Assembly: GCA_903960515.1 (NCBI GenBank)
Contig: CAJCBL010000302.1
Coordinates: 1 to 64,000, forward strand
Origin: an uncultured Verrucomicrobiota bacterium
Lineage (GTDB): Bacteria > Verrucomicrobiota > Verrucomicrobiia > Opitutales > Opitutaceae
Reading direction: 5' to 3'
Length of the DNA stretch: 64,000 nt
The position numbers and the translations under genes were made by a program. Below the pieces are notes generated by a model that saw only the letters and a list, made by a program, of their open reading frames with translations, made no database searches and had not been told where the DNA came from. Shown here one piece after another: positions 43,386 to 53,397 of this stretch (its first letter is position 1; each line of letters begins with the position of its first letter).

Positions 43386-44024
43386 TCAGGCTTTGACCGC
43401 CTTGATGGCGGAGCGGATGATGACGTCGGAGCCATTGGCACCGGGAATCGCGCCGCGGACGAGCAGCAGATTCTTGTCGGCCAAGACCTTGACGACTTTG
43501 AGGTTTTGCACGGTACGGCTCACCGAGCCCATGTGTCCGGGCATCTTCTGGTTCTTGAAGACGCGGCCGGGGGTCTGGCGCATGCCGATGGCACCGATAC
43601 GGCGATGGAACATCGAACCGTGGGAGGCGGGACCGCCTGCAACCCGGAAACGACGTACTACGCCTTGGAAGCCCTTGCCCTTGGTGACGCCGATGACGTC
43701 CACAAGCTGGCCTTCCTTGAAAATTTCGACGGTGACTACATCGCCGGCCTTGGCTGTGGGAGCGGCCGGGAGGCGCACTTCGGACAGACGGCTGACGGGT
43801 GCAACACCGGCCTTCTTAAGATGACCGAGCTCAGGCTGGCTGAGACGGCTCTCTTTTTGGGGGCCGAAACCGAGCTGGACGGCATTATAGCCATCGCTAG
43901 CCACGGTCTTGACCTGGACTACCGGGCAGGGACCGGCTTCGACTACGGTGACGGGGATGAGGGCGTTGTCGCCATCATACACCTGCGTCATCCCTACTTT
44001 CTTACCTAGGAGTGTTTGGATCAT
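43386..44024 (-). CDS. rplC: 50S ribosomal protein L3
   Basis: The 212-residue L3 starts MIQTLLGKKVGMTQVYD and has RVAGGPASHGSMFHRRIGAI and GRVFKNQKMPGHMG, the region reaching the peptidyl-transferase centre. About 100 bases with an imperfect GC hairpin (near 44073-44100) separate it from rpsJ. Confidence 0.98.
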   Translation of the reverse strand: MIQTLLGKKVGMTQVYDGDNALIPVTVVEAGPCPVVQVKTVASDGYNAVQLGFGPQKESRLSQPELGHLKKAGVAPVSRLSEVRLPAAPTAKAGDVVTVEIFKEGQLVDVIGVTKGKGFQGVVRRFRVAGGPASHGSMFHRRIGAIGMRQTPGRVFKNQKMPGHMGSVSRTVQNLKVVKVLADKNLLLVRGAIPGANGSDVIIRSAIKAVKA

Positions 44025-44125
44025 GTTTCTAAGCGGTAGGTGGAGGTTATCCGTTTACGTGACCTACATTAGACGCGGCGCCCGCGAGGGCGGGCCGTCG
44101 CCTAAAGATTGGAAGGTTCAGACCG

Positions 44126-44434
44126 TCATACGTTGATCGTGATGTCAACGCCAGAAGGGAGGTTTAATTTTTTAAGTTCGTCGACCGTCTGCGCCGTCGG
44201 CTCGATGATGTCGAGCAGACGCTTGTGCGTACGGATTTCGAACTGCTCCATGGACTTCTTGTCCACGTGGGGCGAGCGATTGACCGAGAGCTTCTCGATG
44301 CGTGTGGGGAGCGGGATCGGGCCGGACACGCGGGCGCCGGAGCGCTTCGCGGTCTCTACGATCTCGGCGGCCGACTGATCGATGATACGATAGTCGTAGC
44401 CCTGAAGTTTGATGCGGATGCGTTGACCTTTCAT
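44126..44434 (-). CDS. rpsJ: 30S ribosomal protein S10
   Basis: The start [16 protein letters not shown] gives 102 residues. The signature [20 protein letters not shown] is present; the longer ORF-track start lies inside fusA. It follows fusA after 13 bases, with no tuf gene between. Confidence 0.97.
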   Translation of the reverse strand: MKGQRIRIKLQGYDYRIIDQSAAEIVETAKRSGARVSGPIPLPTRIEKLSVNRSPHVDKKSMEQFEIRTHKRLLDIIEPTAQTVDELKKLNLPSGVDITINV

Positions 44435-44447
44435 GGGAGCGTCGGGC

Positions 44448-46625
44448 TTACGTGCGCGCAGGTGCGCGGGTGGACGTTTCAACGATGCGGGTAAGAACCT
44501 GGTTGGGCACTTGATCGAAGTGCGAAGGTTCCATCGAGTAAGAGGCACGGCCCTTGGACAGGGAGCGAATGTCGGTTGCGTAACCGAACATGGTTTCGAG
44601 CGGCACAATGGCGGTGATGATGCAGGCGCCGTCGCGCATCTCTTGGCCTTGGATCTGGCCGCGGCGACGGTTGATGTCGCCCATGATGTCGCCCTGGTAT
44701 TCTTCCGGGACGGTCACTTCGACCTTCATGTTGGGCTCGAGCAGGATGGGAGCAGCGGTCTTCATCGCCTCCTTGAAGGCGAAAATACCGGCCATCTTAA
44801 AGGCGATTTCCGAGCTATCAACCGGATGGAAGGAACCGTCGACCAAGCGGGCGCAGATATCGACCACCGGGTAACCGGCGATCGTGCCGTTCTTGGCACC
44901 TTCGTGGATGCCTTCGATCGAGGGCTTGATGAATTCCTTCGGGATAACGCCGCCTACGGTGTCGTTGACGACCTCGTTGCCCTTGCCCTTTTCGTTGGGC
45001 TCCAGCGTGATGCACACGTGTCCGTACTGGCCCTTACCACCGGTCTGGCGGATGAACTTTCCTTCGCCTTCGGCCTTCTTGGTAATGGTTTCGCGGTACG
45101 CGATCTGGGGCTTGCCGGCTTCGGCATCAACCTTGAATTCGCGCAACATACGATCGCGGATGATCTCCAGATGCAACTCGCCCATGCCGGCGATGATGGT
45201 CTGACCGGTTTCGGCATCGGTGGAGACGCGGAAGGTCGGATCCTCGGCGGCGAGGCGGGCCAACGCGGTACCCATCTTCTCCTGGTCGGCCTTGGTCTTG
45301 GGCTCGATCGACATGGAGATAACGGTTTCCGGGAAGGACGGCGGCTCGAGGCGGATATCGACATCCTCGTCACGCAGCGTGTCGCCGGTGATGACATCCT
45401 TGATGCCAACCACCGCGCAGATGTCGCCGGCGTAGGCGATATCGATCTCTTCCTTGTCCATGGCGCGCATCAGCAGCAGGCGCGAAACGCGTTCGCTGCG
45501 GCGGGTGCGGGGGTTGTACATCGACTGCCCCTTCTTGAGCTGGCCCTGGTAGACGCGGCAGAAAACCAAACGTCCGACAAAGGGATCGCTCCAAAGCTTG
45601 AAGGCGATGGCCACGGTCTTCTCGCGATCGTCAGCCTTGGCAACAACGGGCTCGCCGTCGCTGTTCTGGGCCTTGCACTCAGGAATATCGGTGGGGGCCG
45701 GGAGATAGTTGACCACGCAGTCGAGGAGGCGCTGCACGCCCTTCTTCTTGAAAGCGGAGCCGGGGATCACACCGACGATCTTCATCGCAACGGTGGCCTT
45801 GCGGATACCGATGGCGAGCTCAGCGGCGCTGATTTCGCCGCCGGCGAGATACTTCTCGGCGATGGCGTCATCGCTGTCGGCCACGGCTTCGATCAGGGCA
45901 TCGCGATATTGCTTCGCGTCGTCCTTCATATCGGCCGGGATCTCGACGATCTTCGGAATCATGCCCAGCGGGTCGGCGGCATTCTCTTCGAAGAGATAGG
46001 CGACACCGTGCACCAGATCGACCAAACCGGCGAAGTTTTCCTCGGCACCGATCGGCAAATAGAGCGGATGGGCGTTGGCCTTCAGCTTGGAACGCATCTC
46101 ATCGACGCAAGCCAAGAAGTTGGCGCCCACGCGATCCATCTTATTGACGAACGCCAAACGCGGCACGCGGTACTTGTTGGCCTGGCGCCAGACCGTCTCG
46201 GACTGGGGCTGCACACGACCTACGGCGCAGAAAACGGCAACTGCACCATCGAGCACGCGCAGGGAGCGCTCCACCTCGGCCGTGAAATCCACGTGTCCGG
46301 GGGTGTCGATGATATTGATGCGGGTCTTGATGCCCTTGAAGGCGCCCACGGAGGGCACCCAAGCGCAGGAAATAGCGGCGGAGGTGATCGTGATACCACG
46401 CTCGCGCTCCTGCTCCATCCAGTCGGTTACGGTGCTACCTTCATGCACCTCGCCCATCTTGTGGACGGCGCCGGTGTAGAAAAGGATGCGCTCGGTGCAG
46501 GTGGTTTTACCTGCATCGATGTGGGCCGCGATGCCGATATTGCGCGTCCACTCCATAGGAGCGGGACGAGCGGGGGCATTGACTGCGGACAGTTGGGATT
46601 TCTCCGTGACGATCGAGAGTGACAT
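44448..46625 (-). CDS. fusA: Elongation factor G
   Basis: EF-G drives ribosomal translocation. The 725-residue form begins [13 protein letters not shown]; a GTG at 46649 overlapping the rpsG stop would add 8 residues. Nucleotide-binding motifs AHIDAGKTT (G1), DTPGHVDF (G3) and VNKMD (G4) are intact. Domains II-V follow with [10 protein letters not shown] and the C-terminal [12 protein letters not shown]. There is a ~25-residue extension before the usual [13 protein letters not shown]-like start. It is encoded between rpsG and rpsJ. Confidence 0.97.
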   Translation of the reverse strand: MSLSIVTEKSQLSAVNAPARPAPMEWTRNIGIAAHIDAGKTTCTERILFYTGAVHKMGEVHEGSTVTDWMEQERERGITITSAAISCAWVPSVGAFKGIKTRINIIDTPGHVDFTAEVERSLRVLDGAVAVFCAVGRVQPQSETVWRQANKYRVPRLAFVNKMDRVGANFLACVDEMRSKLKANAHPLYLPIGAEENFAGLVDLVHGVAYLFEENAADPLGMIPKIVEIPADMKDDAKQYRDALIEAVADSDDAIAEKYLAGGEISAAELAIGIRKATVAMKIVGVIPGSAFKKKGVQRLLDCVVNYLPAPTDIPECKAQNSDGEPVVAKADDREKTVAIAFKLWSDPFVGRLVFCRVYQGQLKKGQSMYNPRTRRSERVSRLLLMRAMDKEEIDIAYAGDICAVVGIKDVITGDTLRDEDVDIRLEPPSFPETVISMSIEPKTKADQEKMGTALARLAAEDPTFRVSTDAETGQTIIAGMGELHLEIIRDRMLREFKVDAEAGKPQIAYRETITKKAEGEGKFIRQTGGKGQYGHVCITLEPNEKGKGNEVVNDTVGGVIPKEFIKPSIEGIHEGAKNGTIAGYPVVDICARLVDGSFHPVDSSEIAFKMAGIFAFKEAMKTAAPILLEPNMKVEVTVPEEYQGDIMGDINRRRGQIQGQEMRDGACIITAIVPLETMFGYATDIRSLSKGRASYSMEPSHFDQVPNQVLTRIVETSTRAPART

Positions 46626-46645
46626 GTCGGTCGAGGGAGTGCGGC

Positions 46646-47119
46646 TCACCAGCGCAGGTGGGCGAAGGCGCGATTGGCCTGCGCCATCTTGTGGGTGTCT
46701 TCCTTCTTCTTCACCACGGTGCCCGTATTGTTATAGGCATCGACGATCTCGGCGGCCAAGGCGTCGCGCATCGTCGTGCCCTTGCGGGAGTAGGCGGCGT
46801 CGACCACCCAGCGAATCCCGAGGGATTCCTGGCGCTCGAAAGAAAGTTCTACCGGCACCTGGTAGGTGGCGCCACCAACGCGGCGGCTCTTCACCTCGAT
46901 GCGGGGGCGGGCGTTTTCCAACGCACCGGTGAGAATTTCGACGGGGTTGCCCTTTTCGAGCTTCTCCGAGGCCTTCTCGAAGGCACCGTAAACGATGCGC
47001 TGCGCGAGGCTCTTCTTGCCGCTCACCATGATCGCGTTGATCAGGTGGGAGACGAGGGTATTCTGGTAGCGGATGTCCGGAGTTACCGGCCGCTTGGTTG
47101 CTCTACGACGGCGTGACAT
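46646..47119 (-). CDS. rpsG: 30S ribosomal protein S7
   Basis: The 157-residue S7 has KRPVTPDIRYQNTLVSHLIN, MVSGKKSLAQRIVYGAFE and the ANRAFAHLRW end. It nucleates 30S head assembly. It follows rpsL after 8 bases. Confidence 0.98.
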   Translation of the reverse strand: MSRRRRATKRPVTPDIRYQNTLVSHLINAIMVSGKKSLAQRIVYGAFEKASEKLEKGNPVEILTGALENARPRIEVKSRRVGGATYQVPVELSFERQESLGIRWVVDAAYSRKGTTMRDALAAEIVDAYNNTGTVVKKKEDTHKMAQANRAFAHLRW

Positions 47120-47127
47120 GGCGGAGG

Positions 47128-47514
47128 TTAGGCTTTCTTGGCTTCCTTGGGACGTTTCACGCCGTACTTGGAACGGCTGCGGCGGCGCTTCTCCACACCC
47201 ACGGCATCAAGGGCGCCGCGGACGATATGGTAACGCACGCCAGGGAGATCCTTCACGCGGCCGCCGCGCACGAGCACAATTGAATGCTCCTGCAGGTTAT
47301 GGCCCTCGTCAGGGATGTAGGAAATCACCTCGGTGCCGTTGGTGAGACGCACCTTCGCCACCTTACGGATGGCCGAATTCGGCTTCTTCGGGGTGCGGGT
47401 CATGACCTGCACGCAGACTCCACGGCGAAAAGGGTTACAGGCCAGAGCCGGCGACTTGGATTTCGCGCGGACTTTCTGGCGACCTTTTCTCACTAGTTGG
47501 TTGATCGTAGGCAT
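47128..47514 (-). CDS. rpsL: 30S ribosomal protein S12
   Basis: The start [18 protein letters not shown] gives 128 residues. Streptomycin-region motifs TPKKPNSA and [13 protein letters not shown] have the usual Lys residues, so a sensitive-type sequence is read. It is the first gene of the supercluster. The leader just before the ATG is pyrimidine-rich (CTCCTCCTTCTTCGTCC) and lacks a Shine-Dalgarno sequence. Confidence 0.97.
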   Translation of the reverse strand: MPTINQLVRKGRQKVRAKSKSPALACNPFRRGVCVQVMTRTPKKPNSAIRKVAKVRLTNGTEVISYIPDEGHNLQEHSIVLVRGGRVKDLPGVRYHIVRGALDAVGVEKRRRSRSKYGVKRPKEAKKA

Positions 47515-47893
47515 GGACGAAGAAGGAGGAGAATGATGGAAAAGAGGCAGAAGCTGGGGAAGGCCCCAAACCCGTGCAAGCAGTTTTTTGGCAACCTGCA
47601 CTAATTGTTGTTTTCAGAGGTGAAATACCCGTCCGGGGCACTGGTCTGGACTGGGGCCCCGGCGCCGAAAACAGGCTACGAGGTCGAAAAATACGAAGCC
47701 GGCAGATACGCCAGCGCCCGGGGGTGTTGTCAACACCGCTGTCGGGACTTTTTTGTGCGCGGCCCGTTTTCCCCTATGAAACGCGCCACAAACACCCGGT
47801 AATCCGATACACTCACCGGGGCCCTCCCGGCCGTGGCCAGCCGTGTCTCCGCAAGCTGCCCACACTCCCCGCCCCTCCCGCCCGCACCCGCGC
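47515..47893. other. Leader/promoter region of the ribosomal supercluster
   Basis: This 379-base gap has no credible gene. It should contain the rpsL promoter for leftward transcription. On the minus strand an AT-richer stretch around 47580-47620 includes TTGCCAAAAAACTGCTTGCA, but no convincing -10 was found. The part nearer 47700-47890 is the 3' flank of the DMT transporter. Confidence 0.5.
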
Positions 47894-48799
47894 TCACCAC
47901 GGGCGTCCACAAACGGTAAGCACAATTCCGGCGAGCACGCCCAGCACCGCCGGCAGCTTGCGCAGGCCGTTGCCCTCTGCGAAGAGCAGCAGCCCCCCGG
48001 CGAAGGCCACCAGCGTGCTGCCGCGGCGCAGGCTCGACACCAGCGACACCAGAGAATGGGGATCGCGCAGCGCCCCGAAGTACAGGTAGTCGGATACCAA
48101 CAGCATCAGCGCTATGCACGGTATGCTCCAGCGCCAGTGGAACTCGTTGCGCACCCACCAGCGCCGCTTCCACCCCAGGGCCAGCGGCAGGAACAGCACC
48201 GCCAGGTAGATGGAGAACCACGCCTGCACCGTGGGCACCGTGAAGCCGGCCCGGGCGAGCAGGAACTTGTCGTAGAGCGAGCTCACCGCCCCCAGCAGCG
48301 TGCCGCCCACCATGTAGCCGATCCACCGATCCCGGTGAAAACGGATACCCTCCGCCCTTCCCGCCAGCGAGAGCCCCACAAACGACGCCAGCGTGGTGGC
48401 TATGCCCGCCCACTCCAGCGCCGTGGGCCGCTCGGCCAGCACCACCAGCGCCCCCGCCAGCGTCCAGATCGGCCCCGTGGCCCGGATGGGCGAGGTGATG
48501 GAGAGAGGCAGGTGCTTCATGGCGAAGTAGGTGAACATCCACGAACTTGCGACGATGGCCGACTTCAGCGCCAGCAGCAGGTGCTCGCCCCAGGTGAGCG
48601 GTGCCACCCGCAGCCCTGCCGGCAGCGCCCCCGGGGCCGCGGCATCCAGCGCCATCAGCGCCAGCCACACGCTGGCCGCGCACACCGTGCTCAGGCACAG
48701 CACAGGCACCACGGCATTCTCGCGCACCGCGTGTTTGGTGCAGAGCTCATAGATGCCGAGGAACACTGCCGCTAGCAGGCTGGCTGCGATCCAGTTCAT
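47894..48799 (-). CDS. DMT-superfamily (EamA-type) permease
   Basis: The start MNWIAASLLAAVFLGIYELC gives 301 residues with about ten hydrophobic helices arranged as two EamA-like halves (first half ends near ...SFVGLSLAGR, second ends GIVLTVCGRPW). Members export or import small metabolites; the substrate cannot be read from sequence. The longer ORF-track N-terminus is a translation of the 9-bp satellite upstream and is rejected. It is divergent from the NERD gene and reads away from it. Confidence 0.88.
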   Translation of the reverse strand: MNWIAASLLAAVFLGIYELCTKHAVRENAVVPVLCLSTVCAASVWLALMALDAAAPGALPAGLRVAPLTWGEHLLLALKSAIVASSWMFTYFAMKHLPLSITSPIRATGPIWTLAGALVVLAERPTALEWAGIATTLASFVGLSLAGRAEGIRFHRDRWIGYMVGGTLLGAVSSLYDKFLLARAGFTVPTVQAWFSIYLAVLFLPLALGWKRRWWVRNEFHWRWSIPCIALMLLVSDYLYFGALRDPHSLVSLVSSLRRGSTLVAFAGGLLLFAEGNGLRKLPAVLGVLAGIVLTVCGRPW

Positions 48800-48856
48800 G
48801 GAGGCATGTGTTGTGCCCCACCGTGGGCCCCGTAGCGAGTGGGGATTGTCCCCGCC

Positions 48857-48925
48857 CGTCGGACCTGTCGGACCCGTCGGACCTGTCCGACTCGTCCGAC
48901 CCGTCCGACTCGTCCGACCCGTCCC
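48857..48925. repeat. 9-bp GTCCGACxC satellite, about seven units
   Basis: Units GTCGGACCT, GTCGGACCC, GTCGGACCT, GTCCGACTC, GTCCGACCC, GTCCGACTC and GTCCGACCC follow one another without gaps between the divergent DMT and NERD genes. Substitutions are restricted to two positions of the unit. A related run lies inside the kinase gene at about 53410-53465. Confidence 0.88.
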
Positions 48926-49035
48926 CCTCCCCTCAAAAATCCGTTTGCTTGTCCCCCACCCCGCATCCGGGTTTGCACGCCACTGCACCACAGCCGATCC
49001 TGCCCGCATCCCCATCTCGGGTACCCCAGGCTCCA

Positions 49036-49920
49036 ATGAACACACTACTTACAGGCATCTTCGGCTACGGGCTGCTGCTCTCCACGGCCAGCGCAGCCCT
49101 CTTTCATTGGCGGATCCGCTCGCGGCACCGCCGGCCACCGGTGGAGTTCAGGCTCCTGCGCGGCCCCGGCGAGCTCACCCTGCGCACCCTGCGCGGCCTT
49201 GAGGCCCAAATGCCCGTTCTCCTGCTGGGCAGCGTAGCCCTGCCCCTCTTCACCGGGCTGGCCCTTATCCTTTACGTGGGCGCCCTCTCCGGCCCCACCT
49301 TTGTCACCACCGCGCTGCTCGGCAGCCTGCTTACCCTCGCCCTCATCTTCCTCTGCGGCCGACACCTGCTCAAGCAGCTCAACCTGCGCCGCGACCTCGA
49401 ACTGCGCTACCTGGGCGAGCGCGCCGTGGCCGAAGAGCTCGCCCCGCTCATCCCCTTGGGCTATCGAATGTTCCACGACGTCGCCATCCACGGCGTGGAC
49501 TCCCACCTCGACCTCGACCACGTGCTCGTAGGCCCCAACGGCGTAACCGTAATCGAGGCCGAAACCCGCCGCCGCGAGACCAAGAAGGCCACCGCCCACC
49601 AGCACGAGGTCTCCTTCGACGGCAAACAGTTGTTCTGGCCGTGGGGCCCCGACCGCGACAGCGTGGCCGACGTGGAGACCGAGGCGGTCCACTTCACCAG
49701 GTGGCTCATGCAGACCACCGGCTTCCGGGTGCAGGCGATGGCGGTGCTCACCCTGCCGGGCTGGTGGATCAACATCACCGGCCGTGGCCTCGTCACCGTG
49801 GTCAACCACAAGCAGGTGTTCTCCGCGGTCACCGAGCGCAGCACAGCGATGCTCACCGCCGAGCAGGTTGAAAAGATCTGCAAGGAGCTCGAGTCGCACT
49901 GCCGCGACGTCGAGGCCTGA
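49036..49920 (+). CDS. Membrane protein with NERD domain
   Basis: The start MNTLLTGIFGYGLLL gives 294 residues. Three hydrophobic segments lie at about 5-22, 55-80 and 85-108 (VLLLGSVALPLFTGLALILYV is followed by a second). A NERD (nuclease-related) domain covers about 125-270, with LDHVLVGPNGVTVIEAE. Active NERD-type nuclease folds use D...E-x-K; here VIEAE has Glu in place of the Lys, so catalysis is doubtful. Its role is unknown; DNA-end or stress functions are reported for the family only loosely. The gene is preceded by the 9-bp satellite and followed by a hairpin. Confidence 0.82.
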   Translation: MNTLLTGIFGYGLLLSTASAALFHWRIRSRHRRPPVEFRLLRGPGELTLRTLRGLEAQMPVLLLGSVALPLFTGLALILYVGALSGPTFVTTALLGSLLTLALIFLCGRHLLKQLNLRRDLELRYLGERAVAEELAPLIPLGYRMFHDVAIHGVDSHLDLDHVLVGPNGVTVIEAETRRRETKKATAHQHEVSFDGKQLFWPWGPDRDSVADVETEAVHFTRWLMQTTGFRVQAMAVLTLPGWWINITGRGLVTVVNHKQVFSAVTERSTAMLTAEQVEKICKELESHCRDVEA

Positions 49921-49970
49921 GCCGGCGGCGTTCACTCTCGCTGGTCTTCGCCCCGCTACCCGCCCCTCCA

Positions 49971-49997
49971 CCCGGCGCCCCCGTTGTAGGCGCCGGG
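49971..49997 (+). terminator. GC hairpin downstream of NERD gene
   Basis: A perfect 9-bp stem CCCGGCGCC / GGCGCCGGG with a 9-base loop lies 50 bases after the stop. There is no T-run, so termination is uncertain. The rest of 49921-50205 shows nothing beyond a slightly AT-richer zone near 50040-50070 that may hold the next promoter. Confidence 0.4.
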
Positions 49998-50205
49998 GGC
50001 ACCCGCTCAACCCGCACCGGCTTGGGGGCTCCCGGTACCATCAATTTTCACACCAGGGCTCGCGATTTGTGTCGCACTTCGGGCGTTACCGTTTCACCGT
50101 CCCAGCGCTCCGAAACGTCATCGAAGGTGCCCGGGCTGCGGGGGAAAATGGATGTGAGCGTAACTTAGCCGGGCATACAACAAACCCCAAGGGACCACTA
50201 TCGCC

Positions 50206-53200
50206 ATGCCCCGGAAAAAGATCGCTGCCGCCGCGCCCAAGCGCCCACCGCTCCCCGCCTCCCCGGCGCCCGCCTCGCCCGCCCAGGATCCGACTTGCCC
50301 CGAAGCCGCCTGCGTGTCGCCCGATGCCCCTTCCCTTTGCGCGGCCGCCCCTTCGCCCCCTTCCGCTTTCCCCGCTCTCGACCCCGACTCTTTTCCTCCC
50401 CCGACCGGCTTCCCCATCGTGGGTATCGGCGCCTCCGCTGGAGGGTTGGCGGCCTTCGAGGCCTTCTTCTCCGGCATGCCGGCGGTCACCGATACTGACA
50501 TGGCCTTCGTGCTGGTGCAGCACCTGGCTCCGGACCACAAAAGCATCCTCGCCGAGCTCATCCGCCGCTACACCCGCATGCAGGTCTTCGAGGTCGAGGA
50601 CGGCATGGTGGTGAAACCCAACTGCGCCTACATCATCCCGCCGGGCCACGACATGGCCTTCCTCAACGGCGCCCTGCAGTTGCTGGATCCTTCCGAGCCT
50701 CGAGGCCAGCGCCTGCCCATCGACTTCTTCTTCCGCTCCCTCGCGCAGGACCAGCATGAGCGCGCCATCGGTATCATACTTTCCGGCACCGGCAGCGACG
50801 GCACCCTGGGCGTGCGCGCCATCAAGGGCGAGGGCGGCATGGTCATGGCCCAGAACCCCGTCACCACCGAGTTCGGCGGCATGCCCCGCAGCGCCATCGC
50901 CACCGGCATGGTCGACTTCCAACTGCCTCCGGCCGAGATGCCCGCCCAGCTCGTAGCCTACGCCATCCACGCCTTCGGCAAGCCGCCCAAGCCGGGCACT
51001 GTGCAACCACCCAAGAGCGAGAACGCCCTCAAGAAGGTCTTCATCCTCCTGCGCGACCATACCGGCCACGATTTCTCCCAATACAAGCCCAGCACCATCC
51101 ACCGCCGTATCGATCGGCGCATGGCCGTGCACCAGATCGAGTCGCTGGAGAGCTATGTGCGCTACCTCCAGCAGACTCCCGCCGAGGTGGAGGCGCTCTT
51201 CCGCGACCTGTTGATCGGCGTCACCAACTTCTTCCGCGACCCGGCTGTCTACACGGTGCTGGTGGAGCGGGCGATCCCAAGGCTCTTCGATGGCCGGCCC
51301 ACCGGCGCTCCGGTGCGCGTGTGGTCGGCGGGCTGTTCCACCGGCGAGGAGGCCTACTCCCTCGCCATCCTGCTGGTGGAGCACATGGAGCTGCTCAAAC
51401 GCAACTACGCCGTGCAGGTGTTCGCCACCGACATCGACAGCGCAGCCATCGCCTCTGCCCGCACCGGACTCTACCCGGCCAGCATCGCAGCCGACATCTC
51501 CCCCGAGCGCCTGGCTCGCTTCTTCACCCCCGAGGCCGACGGCAGCGCCTACCGCATCCACAAAAGCATCCGCGATCTGTTGATCTTCTCCGAGCAGGAT
51601 GTGATCAAGGACCCGCCCTTCTCCAGGCTCGACCTGATCAGTTGCCGCAACCTGCTCATCTACATGGGCGCGGATCTGCAGAAGAAACTCATTCCGCTCT
51701 TCCACTACGCCCTGAGGCCCGGCGGCATGCTCCTCCTGGGCACCTCCGAGGGCGTGAGCGAGTTTGGCGAACTCTTCACCGTGCTCGACCGCAAGGCCAA
51801 GCTGTACTCCCGCCAGGACGATTTCCATGGTCGCCAGCGCGCGGCCCTGGGGCGCTTCCTGCCGCTGATGGCCGAGGGCGAGGTAACGCTGCCGCGCGGC
51901 AGCACCAAACCGGCAGGCCCCGGCGGCAAGTCGCTGCGCGAGCTCACTGAGCAAGCGTTGCTGGCACACGTCGTGGCCACCGGCGCGCTGGTCAATGCCC
52001 ACGGCGACATCCTTTACCTCTACGGCCGTACCGGGATGTTCCTGGAGCCGGCCCCGGGCGAGGCAGGCATCAACAACATCCTCAAGATGGCCCGCCAAGG
52101 ACTGCGCCGTGAACTCGCCACTCTCCTGCGCGAAGCGGCCACCAGCAAGGACACTGTGCACTGTCCGGGCGTGAGCGTGAAGACCAACGGCCACTTTACC
52201 CTCGTCAACCTCACGGTGCGGCCGTTGGCCAGCGGCTTGGCCGCTCAAGTCGCTGCCAGCACCGAGCCGGGCCGCAGGGCCGCCCCGGGCGAATCGCCGC
52301 TCTATCTGGTGATCATGGAGGAGATACCCGCCTCGGCCGGGGCCGCAGCGGGCCAAGGCGAAGCCCTACCGGGCCCGAAGGGCGCTCGCACTTTGCCCGG
52401 CCCCGATTCCGATGCCGGCGTGGCCGCGCTCAAGCAGGAGCTGCACGCCAAGGAGGAATACCTCCAGAGCCTCAACGAGGAGCTGGAGAGCTCCTCCGAA
52501 GAGCTCAAATCCTCCAACGAGGAGATGCAGTCCGTAAACGAGGAGCTCCAGTCCACCAACGAGGAACTGGAGACATCCAAGGAGGAGCTGCAGTCGGTTA
52601 ACGAGGAACTGGCCACAGTAAACACCGAGCTGCAGACTAAGGTGGCCGACCTCACGCGTGCCAACAACGACATGAACAACCTGCTCGCCGGCACCGGCAT
52701 CGGCACCGTGTTTGTGGACCACCAGTTGAGCATCCTGCGCTTCACCCCTGCCGCCAGCCAGATCATCAATCTGATCTTGAGCGACGTGGGCCGCCCCGTG
52801 TCCCATCTGGTCTCCAATCTGGTGGGCTACGACCGCCTGGTTCTCGACGTGCAATCGGTGCTCGACACCCTGGTAGCCAAGGAGGTGACCGTGCAGACTC
52901 GGGATGGCCGCTGGTACACGATGCGTATCCTGCCCTACCGCACTCTGGATAACATGATCGAGGGTGCGGTGATCACCTTCGTGGATATCACCGAGATGCA
53001 TCAATCGCAGGAGGCTCTGCGCAAGGCCAACGAGGGGCTGCGCCTGGCGGTGGTAGTGCGCGATGCCAGCGATGCCATCACCGTGCAGGACCTGGAGGGG
53101 CGCACCATCGCCTGGAATCCGGGCGCGGCACGCCTCTACGGCTGGAGCGAGCCTGAGGCCCTCGTGCTCAACGTGAGCGACCGCATCCCGGAGGCGCTGA

Positions 53201-53397
53201 GGGAAGGGGCGCTCGCCAAGCTGCGCCACCTCGCCCGGGCGGAGGTACTGGAGCCGTATCGCACCCAACGCCTCACCAAGGCGGGTGCCGTGGTGGAGGT
53301 ATCGATCACCTCCACCGCGCTGGTCAACGAAGCCGGCCAGTGCTACGCGATCGCGACTACGGAAAGGGTTCTAGAAACAAGGAGGGTGCATCCATGA
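50206..53397 (+). CDS. CheB-CheR-PAS fusion signalling protein
   Basis: The 1063-residue protein starts MPRKKIAAAAPKRP, with AAGGGA about 10 bases upstream. After a Pro/Ala-rich N-terminus, a CheB-type esterase domain covers about 68-260 (GIGASAGGLAA, VLVQHLAPDHKS, GTGSDGTLG, so Ser, His and Asp are present). A CheR-type methyltransferase covers about 270-530 (TNFFRDPAVY, VWSAGCSTGEEAYSLAI, SCRNLLIYM). A coiled coil of repeated NEELxSxxEEL units lies at about 745-820 and two PAS domains follow. No receiver domain precedes the CheB part. Such fusions pair with sensor kinases. The stop overlaps the next gene's ATG, so the two are coupled. Targets of methylation are unknown. Confidence 0.94.
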   Translation: MPRKKIAAAAPKRPPLPASPAPASPAQDPTCPEAACVSPDAPSLCAAAPSPPSAFPALDPDSFPPPTGFPIVGIGASAGGLAAFEAFFSGMPAVTDTDMAFVLVQHLAPDHKSILAELIRRYTRMQVFEVEDGMVVKPNCAYIIPPGHDMAFLNGALQLLDPSEPRGQRLPIDFFFRSLAQDQHERAIGIILSGTGSDGTLGVRAIKGEGGMVMAQNPVTTEFGGMPRSAIATGMVDFQLPPAEMPAQLVAYAIHAFGKPPKPGTVQPPKSENALKKVFILLRDHTGHDFSQYKPSTIHRRIDRRMAVHQIESLESYVRYLQQTPAEVEALFRDLLIGVTNFFRDPAVYTVLVERAIPRLFDGRPTGAPVRVWSAGCSTGEEAYSLAILLVEHMELLKRNYAVQVFATDIDSAAIASARTGLYPASIAADISPERLARFFTPEADGSAYRIHKSIRDLLIFSEQDVIKDPPFSRLDLISCRNLLIYMGADLQKKLIPLFHYALRPGGMLLLGTSEGVSEFGELFTVLDRKAKLYSRQDDFHGRQRAALGRFLPLMAEGEVTLPRGSTKPAGPGGKSLRELTEQALLAHVVATGALVNAHGDILYLYGRTGMFLEPAPGEAGINNILKMARQGLRRELATLLREAATSKDTVHCPGVSVKTNGHFTLVNLTVRPLASGLAAQVAASTEPGRRAAPGESPLYLVIMEEIPASAGAAAGQGEALPGPKGARTLPGPDSDAGVAALKQELHAKEEYLQSLNEELESSSEELKSSNEEMQSVNEELQSTNEELETSKEELQSVNEELATVNTELQTKVADLTRANNDMNNLLAGTGIGTVFVDHQLSILRFTPAASQIINLILSDVGRPVSHLVSNLVGYDRLVLDVQSVLDTLVAKEVTVQTRDGRWYTMRILPYRTLDNMIEGAVITFVDITEMHQSQEALRKANEGLRLAVVVRDASDAITVQDLEGRTIAWNPGAARLYGWSEPEALVLNVSDRIPEALREGALAKLRHLARAEVLEPYRTQRLTKAGAVVEVSITSTALVNEAGQCYAIATTERVLETRRVHP

